From contig OY718803.1 in the NCBI GenBank assembly GCA_963070105.1, forward strand, positions 4,012,507 through 4,076,506: 64,000 nt of DNA. The letters run 5' to 3'. The DNA is from Litomosoides sigmodontis (Eukaryota > Nematoda > Chromadorea > Rhabditida > Onchocercidae). The position numbers and the translations under genes were made by a program. This document shows positions 11,354-22,194 of this stretch, in pieces (within the stretch, counting starts at the first letter, position 1; each line of letters opens with the position of its first letter). The notes beneath the pieces are model-generated. The model saw only the letters and a list, made by a program, of their open reading frames with translations, was not told the DNA's origin and did not search any database.

Positions 11354-14066
11354 AAGCTAATGACAGATCGGTTGCGAGTATGCGACCTGCGAAAAGTTTC
11401 AATGACAATCAGGTTCGAAGTATAACATGATGTTGCAATGCATTATATTTATTTGGATATTTAAATTCGTAACACTCATTTCAATATGAAAAGACAGCAT
11501 GCAGCATCTATTTTCATTCAACCAAATCAAACATATGGATAGAATTTCTGCTCAAAATCGATGTCATTTATACATGTTTTCATAATTTCGATAATTTTGG
11601 GGACACACAGTTGTTGCACAATTGATTTTAGTATTATGACTTCAGGCGCCGATCAACAGTTTGGATTTCAGTGCAGATGGTTTACAAATGATTTCATCTT
11701 CCGATGATGATTCAATTATTATGTATGACTGTATCAGTGGACAAAAAAGTCGATCGGTAATATTGTTTGTGTTAGTAACGATATACATACAACTATACTA
11801 GTTATATGTTTTTCCTCATAGTTAGTACTAATTGTATGTTTTGCTTTCTTACTTGATCTCTGTATCGTAAATTTGAAAATTGGCTTGCTGAGTTTTAAAT
11901 AGAGTATAATATTGTGTGAGGTTGAATGGATAATTATTTTTCGTGTTACTGCTTTTTTTTCTAATTTTATCTTTAACTTAGTTTAAAATGTAAATCTTTA
12001 GGTAAACAGTAAAAAATACGGGGTAGATTTGATACAGTTCGCACACAATACATCAAACGCTATACATTGTTCCACAAAAGTCGATGGTTGGTTTTGAATT
12101 AACTCTATAAATCTTAACGTTCTTTCCTTTATGGTTCTTAATCACATTTGTGGATGGATTTGAATGGAAAGCAAGCATTGATAGAAATGACAGGCATTCT
12201 TAAAACATTGCAGATTTATATTCTTGTCTTTGGGAATCGATGAGATAAAACCTAGCAACATTTGTAATTGTAAAGCATAGATGGAATACCTCTATATAAA
12301 TAAGCAGTAGATAAAGTCTGAATTTTTTATTGTATTTACATTTTAGATGTTATTCGATACCTTTCATTGCATGATAACAAGTACATCAGATATTTTCCTG
12401 GGCATCAAAAAAAGTAAGCTTTTTACTAATTTGTATGTTTTTTAAATTACTTGGAGGTTAATTTTATTTGAATTCTAGGGTAGTGACACTGTGTATGTCT
12501 CCGTTAGACGATATGTTTCTCTCTGGCTCTTTGGATAAAACAATCCGTTTATGGGATCTACGAATACAAAGTTGTCAGGTATGATTGAGATTTGTTCTGA
12601 TTTTTTTTATGGCAGGGCATTATGCCTTCCTATTTCTTAGTTTTTTAATAACTACTGAATTGTTGCTTTGCATGACTGGAAAGTGATGATAGCTTCTCTT
12701 CAATCATGTGTATTTTTTGATTTTAGGGCTTGATGCACGTGCCTTCAAGACCTGTTGCAGCTTTTGACCCGGAAGGTTTGATATTTGCAGCAGGGATCAA
12801 TTCTGACACAATAAAATTGTATGACTTGCGATCATTTGATAAGGTAAATTCGGTTTTCTTAACCGGCTTCTTTTTGATTAAGTAAAAGCTGTGCTAAACA
12901 GTTTAGTGCGTGTGACATTATACTTGAGTCTTCATACTTGCATTTAATATTTTAGATAACCTAGAAATATTTTATTCCTCGTATGACTTGGGTCCTGAAC
13001 GAAATACGTTTAAAAATCATCTTCCCACTATTATGTTTTCCATTTCTATGTTGTTCCTCTTTCTCGAAACTTCGAAGACTTACATCCAGTGTCGAGAGCT
13101 ATATCACTCAGATCTTCTGTTAATGCTAGATTATTGAGTCAATTTATTTATATTTGAAAGTGGCACTCCTTTAAAAAAATATTTAGAAAATATAATTTAT
13201 TTGGGGCATTGGACTACACTTTTTTTCAGGGGCCATTTACTACATTTAAAGTGGAAAATGAAGCAAAAGAAGACTGGACTGGTCTAAAGTTTTCTCCCGA
13301 TGGTAAAATGATTATGATCACGACAAATGGTTCTTCTGTTACACTTATTGATTCCTTTAAAGGAACACTGGTCCATGTTTTAAGGGGTTTGTTCAATTGC
13401 TTTAGCAACTGCCTTAGGCAAGAAGTAGTTCTATTTTATCTGTCGAAACATTTGAAGCGCTCCTAAACGTACTATCGGATGAAACCTATTTTCTTGCTCA
13501 AACATAATAAACATAGGATATTATGATATATTTGTGGTGCCAGAGCTTAGTTTTATTGCTGTTTTTATCTAAATACTACCATCACTTTTTTGACCTTGTT
13601 AAACTTTATTTAGTGCATGATTTGCCACGTAAACATATATGAGATGTATCTTCTTAAAGACCACGAAGTTTTCCATTTCAGGTCACGAAAATAGTAAAGG
13701 TATTGAATTGGATGCAACATTCTGTGCTGACGCACAGTATGTATTCAGTGGTTCCACAGATAGCAGTATAGTAGCATGGTGTGTAACAACTGGCCAAAGA
13801 GTTGCAAAGCTTGCATCGGGACATTCTCCGCTTATTCATAAAATATTATTTAATCCACGGTTCTTCATGCTAGCCACAGCTTGTACAACATTAGTAAGTG
13901 TTTAATGTTGAGAAATCTTGAAAGTTAATAAATATATAAATCCTGTATTGAATTTGTTTTTTTTGATAAGTACTGTTTATTTGGCTATTATCTAATCGAT
14001 TATCTAATCGCCGTTCTGCAATAGATGTTTGCCTTTCAGAATTTGTGGTTACCGACAGAAGAATAA
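11350..14066 (+). CDS. WDR82: WDR82 / Swd2-type WD-repeat protein
   Basis: Nine exons: 11350-11412, 11646-11756, 12002-12086, 12347-12413, 12479-12578, 12727-12843, 13230-13386, 13682-13893, 14040-14066. All phases agree and the product is 312 aa (human 313). Diagnostic stretches include [41 protein letters not shown] and [12 protein letters not shown], ending [11 protein letters not shown]82 is a beta-propeller subunit of SET1/COMPASS H3K4 methyltransferase and of the PNUTS-PP1 phosphatase/termination complex, recruiting them to Ser5-phosphorylated RNA polymerase II in the nucleus. The start is the second ATG downstream of a TTTCAG; a later in-frame Met at codon 11 is also possible. It is convergent with TAF5. 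Confidence 0.95.
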
Positions 14067-14813
14067 GTGTTGTTCTACTACCTTGATAGAAGTATAATAT
14101 GGATTGTAAGCGTTGTTATTCAGTCATGAAAAAGCAGTAATCGGATTGCTTCATTGGGTGGGCATATCTACTTCACCGTTTTTACGCTGGCTTTCAGAGT
14201 CGAATTTGTGAAACATTTACACAAAAGTCGTTGTGGTACCAGTCTGAGTCGTTACAATTATGCCAACAGCTCCGATACTGTGTGGCGCGAACTGTGACGA
14301 TGGCATTTCAGTGCAATATGAAGTTTTATGTGGAATCTGTATACAGCTGCACAATTTCGAGTGACCAAATTTTTATACAAGAACAACTGCATTGTAGATG
14401 GTCTTGTTACTTATTATTAAAATACAGATTTTCTATTGCCACTGCTTTCGCTTGATTCCTTATAAGATAATTGTACGTAACATAGTTATTTTACTGCCAT
14501 TGCATTGCATTTGCATTGCACTGCAAATTTGCATTGCATGTTCAATTGACATTGCAACTTCTTCATAATCTAAACACTTGCCTTCGTCAGACTTCCCTTT
14601 TGCAATTGCTTAAGATTATACATGAAACACAGTAATCATGAGTTGGTTTACGGCAAATGTACTAAGAGATGTTTGGAAGTATACGAACGATGGTTTTTCT
14701 TTGCCAAACTGTGATTCACTTTCGTGAACATATAACCACTGGTATATACAAAAAACATTTCTACAGTTAAACTTACTAATGCCTATTAGATTCCGGAATG
14801 GTATTGCTGTAAT
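14067..14813. other. Convergent intergenic region, WDR82 / TAF5
   Basis: Non-coding as far as I can see. It contains the TTGCATTGCA-rich repeat listed separately. Confidence 0.6.
14496..14557. repeat. Short GCATTGCA-type repeat with internal palindrome
   Basis: Several overlapping copies of TTGCATTGCA occur, plus the perfect 12-bp palindrome TGCAAATTTGCA at 14522-14533, between two convergent genes. Confidence 0.75.
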
Positions 14814-17800
14814 TTACTGCCTATAAGCGCCCACCGCCAGAACCAAATTACGTCGTGTGAAGTGTAAGTCAACAATTGATGTATTTTTGGTAGCGTATGA
14901 ATAGAGATGAAAACCGCTGGGATTTATTCTGTAATGAAAGTTTGTCTTTACCATAACCCTAAACAAGATGAATTTAATATCATATGTGTCATCACTTCCT
15001 ATATTGATGATACGATTCAAATCAACTTACTTTGGGTCATTGTTTAAATGATCCTGTGAACTGGAATGAGCAGTAACCGTATCCACAGAATAAAATGACA
15101 GTGCTGAATCGGCTCGTGCAACGGCTAAAGCCGCTCCATCACGTGAAAATTCTATTGGTACTTGGCATGGGAGTGCAGGGACATCCTGCATACATACCAT
15201 TTTCTGCAATGCCATATCCCAAAGAATGAGTGATCCATCACTTCCCAATGATGCCAGATACCGGCCGCAGGGCGAAATCTGCGATAAAAGATAATAGTTA
15301 TCAACGAAAACACCTTTCAGTTCTTGAAAAACCGTAATAACAATTTAGGATGCAATTTTTCATTCTTGAACCTTTAATCCCCGAATAGATCCTTTATGAC
15401 CCGCGAAGCATCGTACACATGTCCCAGATAATACATCCCAAACACGCACGTAACGATCATCACTACCACCTGCGAAATAATTGCAGTTCGGATGGAAATC
15501 AATACAGGTAACATCTGACAATGCATCTGAGAAAATGCGCAACGGTTGCAAACGATCGGTTGTCCACAGCATTGCAGCACCATCGGCACTGCCTGTGGCG
15601 AAATAATAAGAACGTGGGCAGAACTGTACCTAAAATCCAATTTTTGTTCACAGTTCAATGAACTCATACATTAATTAGCAAAAATGTAACTCCACATTAA
15701 GAGGAAAACAACGGGTCGACCTCCCAAATTGGCGCAGCGTGCTTATATACCACAACATTACTACGAACGGCGAGACTCCACAAACGAACTGTTCCATCTC
15801 GCGATGACGAAAGCAATAGGCGTTTATCAGGAGAAAATGACAATGAGTAAACTGGCCCACTATGACCCTGAAGACATGTGGATTTCAACTGAAAGAAATA
15901 CTATAAAGATAAACAAACAACGAACGCGGTGATTATGTACAGCTGTAGTTGTTCTGCAAAATATAAAATATGTACCTGAAAGGTAAGCGATGTTGACGCT
16001 TCTGTGTCATCGTAAACCTGATCCAATGCATCTTCGGATTCTTGCTCTATTAGCTCCAACTGATCGATTTTTTTGTACGGCCGAAATTTTTCCTCATTTA
16101 GTGCATGGACCTTAAATGACAATAATAAAGACTTCTTGACTAAATATTGAAATATTGTGCATTTCAAGGTTCATCTATTTTTAAAAAGAAAGAGATGATT
16201 TTATATTTGGAAAAATTGGTAAAAGAATAATTGGAGAAAATAAATACGGTTGCTCTGCGCCTATTCCTCCCGTTCATTGTTTGCATATGCAACAATTTAA
16301 AGAACACTACTACAGCAGAAAAATACTCCTGCACAAAGCCATGAAAACAGACCAGAATACACCGCGAAAAAATCACACGGATAGTGCACTTTATGAAAGA
16401 GAAATTGCATTCAAATTTGTCATCTTGACTATACCTGTATCCTGGAGTTTCCAAAACCCAATGCCAATGTTCCACTGTCTTCAGAAATATCAGATGCTGT
16501 AAGACCACCAGGAGAGTTAAGCACTGTATAAAGGCACACAGATGGTGGTGTGTCAGCGGAAATTCGCATTTTTTTACCCGATTCTTTGATAAACTTTTTT
16601 TCACTGCTGCAATTGATTTGGATGACACCCATGTAATAAAGAACGTCTTCAGAACAACAAATTTTTTAAATAAGGATAGCTTCCCAAAGAAAAAAGTAAG
16701 ATGACCAACGCTGCTGGCAGAGGTATTCGATCAGGTGCTGGTCCATTTGCGTCTTTTTTCTTACCGTCATTTCTTTCTTTAATCTTCGACCGTTTTTTTT
16801 CGAGACCCAGCTGTGTTGAAAAATCTTCTTTAATTATTCCATAAAACATTTTATGTCGTCTTTCTGAAAAATAATATAGCTCAGGGATACTAAATTAAAC
16901 ACGTAAGTTATTCAAAACATTCCTTTAAGCGAAAAATGAGAATAGGTCTTGGCAGAAAGATAATTAATGGAAAATCGAAATAACTTAATGAAATACCCAC
17001 TCGTGTGAAACGAAATTTTTAAAAGTGGAAAAATAAGTTTGCCGTAAGAATTTAAATTTTTTCTCATGAATAAAATTTTCCACAAACAAATGGAAATTTT
17101 CACGGCAATTTAAAAGCTGTATCGCATACCTTGCTTGCTGACTTGACCAAGAATACCCCCCAAGCCTGCTTCCGCAGCTGATTTTGTTCGTGAACCATCA
17201 ATTGCTAAATATGTTTAATATAATTTTCAATTTCAGTGATTCCTTGAAAGTCATTTATGTTAGGAAACTCCAATTATTTTATGAATAAGCCAAAAATGAT
17301 TGCAAATAACGCATCATAATCAGAACTCTTACTCTCAAGTATGCCAAATACAAAACATCAGTGCAAAGGTAAAAATTTGTAGATCCCGAATCTTTAAAAC
17401 CTACCTTCAATATGCAAGTGATCTCGCATTACATCCCGAATAATGCTATTCCGGGTTAAGAAAGGTTCCAGTTGCTTGATTGCTGATTTTGACATGCGAA
17501 CAACGAACTGGTTCTTCCTTTAAAATGTCTTGTTTATCAATTTCTCAAACATAATTCCTATAAGATGTCTCCAGTTTTGACTTCATACAAATTTCGGACC
17601 TTTTCAGTATGACATAACTATATAACCAGATTCAAAAAAATTATTACGTTAGAGCCTGAACCAGTGTATGATTAGCCGCCTGGCTATGAGTAGAAATACG
17701 GGTAAGCAATTTTGTCTGCTCTTCGTACATCGAAGGTATGTGTCGACAAAATTTCTTGCTAAATGAAGCTGCTGAAATAATAAAATCAGAGACTTTTGTT

Positions 17801-18451
17801 AAGGAAGCGGTCAAAGCAGGTGAAGCGAACTGAAAAATACTTGGTTGTGAAGAAGTGATAAACCAACCTTGCAAACTACGTCCTTCAGCAATAAGCTGTA
17901 TATATAAGTGAGCAAATACTGGAAATATTAGAGCAGACAATTCTGCTCGGAAATTGTCAAAGGAAGAATCAATATGACCCAAAAGTGTAGAGAATTCGCG
18001 CATGATAGCGTCACTAAAATAGCCCATTAACTTCGGGAGTATTCGTGATGCAATACAACATTGCACCGTTTATTGCTCGTTCGATGTTTCAGCTCTAGGC
18101 TCGTTTGATGTTTTTAAAAAATAGAGCCACAAAAAAAATAGAGAACAATCAGAAATGCTTTGATAACACACAAAAACAATTGACGATTGTTAAAAAAACG
18201 CACTTGTTAGTGTCATTATCAACCCCGTCCTTCGAAATACGCAAGACCGTCGCAGCTTCTCTTGATAAAGCTTCTTCAGATTCCTTAAAATAGTCCACTA
18301 TAGCCATATAGATACCATGACAAATCTTCAACAATTCTCTCCATCCTTATAAAGAAAAAAGATCTACCGTTAAGCCATTTTTTTTTAAAAAAGCCAAAAT
18401 TTGCTGCAGTGATTCAGCTGTTAACGGCTGTTCGAATATGTCGCCGTCCAT
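14814..18451 (-). CDS. TAF5: TAF5, WD40 subunit of TFIID
   Basis: Thirteen exons in transcript order: 18451-18368, 18283-18204, 18013-17868, 17771-17648, 17517-17405, 17204-17130, 16863-16710, 16606-16435, 16110-15976, 15888-15721, 15629-15372, 15278-15031, 14928-14814. All phases agree; 623 aa (human about 800, whose long Ala/Pro-rich N-terminus is missing here). Order: LisH motif split over exons 1-2 (LQQILAFLKKNGLT|ESEEALSREA), TAF5 N-terminal helical domain (RAELSALIFPVFAHLYIQLI), linker ending APDRIPLP, then a WD40 propeller (LQGHSGPVYSLSFSPD, DGTVRLWSL, DDRYVRVWDVLSGTCVR). The tail LHFTRRNLVLAVGAY is a family hallmark. It scaffolds TFIID and hence RNA polymerase II initiation. TTTTCAG ends 2 nt before the ATG, a typical SL site. 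Confidence 0.95.
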
Positions 18452-20082
18452 ATCTGAAAATTTAATTTCTAGAGTTTCTAAAATCTAACAGGAATGGAAT
18501 GTTGATATTTGAACACATAACCAATTAGCAACACTTAAACACTTAAGACCAAAACTACTTGTTTTAAAAGAGTAATCCCAGCAAAATCATGAACTAGGAT
18601 CCTAGCGTGCTTACCGTGCTTGTTTTTAGCTCAATCGTAATTTTTTCTTTTGTGATAGTAAAAACTGTCTATGCGCAACAGTAGTGACTGTTCACTAATT
18701 TAGAGCGCACTTGTCTTATTCATTTGAAATTTACAACTAATCCGCATTCAACACTCCATCTGCTTAAAAAAGAAAATTACTTCAACTTATCATTGAGAAA
18801 GAAAATACTAAGGAAAAAGAATTTCAATTCGAAACCTGTTAAATATTTTAGTGAAAAGTGAATGACATTGCTAAATTAATCTCCAAATAAAATTGCTTTA
18901 TGGCTATTTATTTGACAATTTATTTATATACATATTTGCAGACGAAAACGAAGTGTATTAAACAATTAAACAACATAACAGGCAAATAGCATATAATCAT
19001 AAAGCTAAACAACCACTATAAACTAAACTATAAGACCAACTAACGGTCTTGCATTTTCAATTCAGTAAGTTGAGCATTTTTCCAGTCAGCTGTTGTGATA
19101 ATCTTTGAATTTAAAATTCTGAGTATTGCATAAATTTAAAGAATTTGCATGAATTCTACAATACATGCAAAGTGTATTAATGCGATGAAAACAATGTAAA
19201 TTCAGCAAATAATCTCTAACAGACATAAAAAATATACATTTGAAAAAGATTCCGAAAAGTTCTCGCATTCAATACATGGTTTAAAACCATTATCTAAAAT
19301 TACTAATAATTCATGACATGCCATGGAAACTTCGATCAATGAATTCATCAAGTGCAGTGATGCGCCGTTTAATTCGTCCGGTATTCCTAACAAACGAGTG
19401 CATGAACTCTGCATGATCATCGAAATCTGCAGCACCACATATGTGAAAATAAAATTTGAAGGAAAAACGCTGATACTTTCCAGAATATTGGAACCTGGAG
19501 AATTTTAAATCTTTTCAGCAACCAGATAAAATACATGTCTGTTAAACTAAAAAATTACGGTGGAAATAACTCTGAATGCAAACAAAGTTATCCATCTGCA
19601 GCTCCAGGACCGGTATGATATTTGTTTTGTACAAAGCAATTATAGCGAAAAACAGGGAACGATGCGTAAGACTAGAATCAACGAATATATATTCAAAGGC
19701 AGCGGTAGATGTACACTTATAAATTATCATTTCCCGCAATGGAAGTAAAAAATGAATTGATTTTCAAAATTTTAGCAAATTCTATACAACCATGAAAAAA
19801 TTTTCCTATGCTTTTTTTGAAATTCTATAGAATTGCAGAACCCAATTTCAGTATAGAATAACACAGAAATGTCAATGTAGAATTCACAAAATTCTGTATC
19901 TTCTTATATTCTTATTCTGTATTTTCTATATATTTCCAGAATCATGAGAGATGGAAATTTTAGAAACATACCATTTGACTAATTCATTTGAATTTTGAAG
20001 AGAAATACTGACATTACTGAATAAAATTCGGTACAGCTATCATGTTTCCACACTATGAAAAGGACAGTTGAGCAATAATTTG
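18452..20082. other. Region between NAA60 and TAF5 (same strand)
   Basis: About 1.6 kb lies between two minus-strand genes. It contains the probable unidentified gene at about 19.04-19.74 kb. The flanks are AT-rich and otherwise featureless. Confidence 0.5.
19040..19742 (-). CDS. Unrecognised probable multi-exon gene
   Basis: Three minus-strand blocks look coding. Block one (about 19704-19560) reads ...FEYIFVDSSLTHRSLFFAIIALYK... and ends at TTCCACC|GTAATT. Block two begins after TTCTCCAG near 19500. Joined in phase it reads SNILESISVFPSNF...LLGIPDELNGASLHLMN...MACHELLVILDN. An alternative frame of the same block reads FQYSGKYQRFSFKFYF...GRIKRRITALDEFIDRS and stops at 19311. A third block after ATTCAAAG (about 19100) could be terminal, stopping at 19086 or 19040 depending on phase. 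The two competing frames cannot both be right on present evidence. I recognise no family. Position and strand would allow an NAA60-X-TAF5 polycistron. The opposite strand is also partly open (ATG at 19323). Confidence 0.35.
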
Positions 20083-21496
20083 CTAAAAACCTAAGAAGTA
20101 CTTCATTTTGAGAACAATCCTCAGTGGGAAGCAAAGAACAGCAGAAAACAGTGAACAAAGTTCATAAATGGACCACGGTGCGCACGCGCCATTGGTATAG
20201 AGCACAAATGTTAAACCATCACCGAATGTGTTATCATTAATGCGATAGTAGTTCCTATAATGAAACTCTAGCTATTACTTTTTTGTTATTAGAAGTAGAG
20301 CTACCACATCTTAACAGGCAAGTAAACAGCTTTGAAAATGACTGGTGGATGATCACATGAGCTTTTCTCATAAGTTAATGATGAATTTGACCCCCGCAAG
20401 TAAGGGCTGTATCGAATAGCAAGAAAATCAGCCGACAGAGATGCAACATTAATGTATAATGACTGAGAAAATCAAAGCAATTGTGTCGGTTGCATTTCGC
20501 GTCCATATAACTACATGGGTTGAGCCTACTACTCACAATGTATATAGCTAATTACAGACGACCAATTCGACGTTCTACATGTATGCAACAATTAGTTCAA
20601 AACCCCACTAATGTGTTACTGTAACTCTTTACTTTACTATCAAATTGAGATAATCGAATTAATGCTTATATAAAACAAGAAAACGAAACTTACAACAGCG
20701 TAGTATGGTGACAAAAACCCCGTTTTTTGTAAAAATTTATGGCACCATAATTTGTAGATAATACATGTAAATAGACAGCTTTGGGGTATGGTGGCCGTTG
20801 AACCACCACGAACATAAGATGATCGAGCAAACGTGAAGCGAAACCACGTCGACGATAAGGTGGACGTACAGCAACGCTTAATATATACACCACCGGTAAA
20901 CAGTCACCCGATAAGAGATCGCGATCCTAGAAGTGAAACTTCTAGTACACTGCACCTACTTACTTATCCATTAACAGTGTCAGACTCACCAATACTACAC
21001 TCATACAAATCATACAAATACCTTTTGAAGTCTACAAAATTATTCCACATAATTCAAGCATAATTAGAGATCCTGTACAATACTTGAGGACCTATACGTC
21101 CTTCTTCCGTTGTTTTGCTTGCTTGAAGTTTGCTAGAATATTTTCTACTGTACTCCTCCATGCTAATGATTTCGATGTAATTACTTCATTAAATTCATAA
21201 AGGAACAAAAAATGGCAAACCTCAGCATTGCACTGAGATAAGACCTTGAGCTCAGCGACGAGAATAGCAGCAAGTGCACCTTTATAAGTGATTCCGAAAC
21301 TAATCAATTTACCATTCAACACTTCTTCAAACCAGCAGTCCGGATACTGTATAGGAAAAGACTCGCGGCAAATTGTTTTGACAATATCCATGTCGATCAT
21401 GCACAACGATCGTATACTGCACTTTTCATCCTGACGTACGTCACTGCTTGTAGATCTGTCAACCAGACACTTCACAGCTTCTGTATCATCCAGCAT
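20083..21496 (-). CDS. NAA60: NAA60 / NatF N-alpha-acetyltransferase
   Basis: Three exons: 21496-21221, 20926-20694, 20254-20083; 226 aa (human 242). NAA60 acetylates N-termini of transmembrane proteins at the Golgi. The GNAT fold is clear: [25 protein letters not shown] at the start, [15 protein letters not shown], the acetyl-CoA loop [25 protein letters not shown] with the conserved His, and INFYKKRGF. Exon 3 supplies YYRI...[22 protein letters not shown], matching the family's VLYINGGHPPW segment, and then a hydrophobic C-terminus ([12 protein letters not shown]) that could mediate membrane binding. The stop is TAG at 20083-20085. An in-frame TGA a few codons upstream fixes the ATG at 21496. 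It is divergent from mL38. Confidence 0.93.
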
Positions 21497-22194
21497 TTCT
21501 TCTCGTCAATTTTTCATCCTCTTCGATGTCCGTAAAATCGTTGTATATCACTTATCCTATCCATAATTGCGCACTCTAGCATCATCTAAATGAGAATGAG
21601 ATAATTAATTGCCTGGCAAATATTGTCTGACTAACATCGCAGAGCTGCTGCCATATGTCTATAATTACCAAATGTTGCGCGGCAGTCTGAACCACTGCAT
21701 AATGTTGAGGTATCGGAATAATGCTCGCTTTCTTGCAGGCGATCAGGAATTCAACGAACACAAGGGTAACCATACAAACATGCAAAATATCTGTAAGAAG
21801 AATGTACACGTCTCATTGCAGCACGAATGGGCTGCACATGAAAATAACGCTTTCTTTTTACCAGCTTCTTTACCGACAATGCTTTCACATTGTACAATCC
21901 GACATTACTGATTCATTTCACGTTCCACACCCTCGAATCTTCGGCCCCTCTATGGAGCTAAGACCAACGGATTCCGCGGAACAGAGCACCGAGCTCCGCA
22001 ACACTCCGAAGTGAGTGCTATGAAGTGACGAATTTAATGCGGCCATTGAGCGCAGGAAGGATGGAAGGGTTAAATGTTAAGGATTGTTTGTGAATGATTT
22101 AACAGTGGAGTGTTTGGTTGGCGCTGGGGTGACGTTCACTTCAGCTTGAGTTCGTTTCATCAAAATTTTTCGATGTATGTCTAATTTTAGGTCA
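21497..22194. promoter_or_regulatory. Head-to-head intergenic region, NAA60 / mL38
   Basis: About 700 bp separates the divergent start codons and probably holds both promoters. CTAATTTTAG at 22181-22190 is a candidate SL acceptor 4 nt before the mL38 ATG. No coding similarity was seen. Confidence 0.5.

Noticed and set aside
17130..17204. Possible alternative end of TAF5 at this small exon
   Set aside because: Phase and conserved flanking segments require it as an internal exon between the helical domain and the linker.
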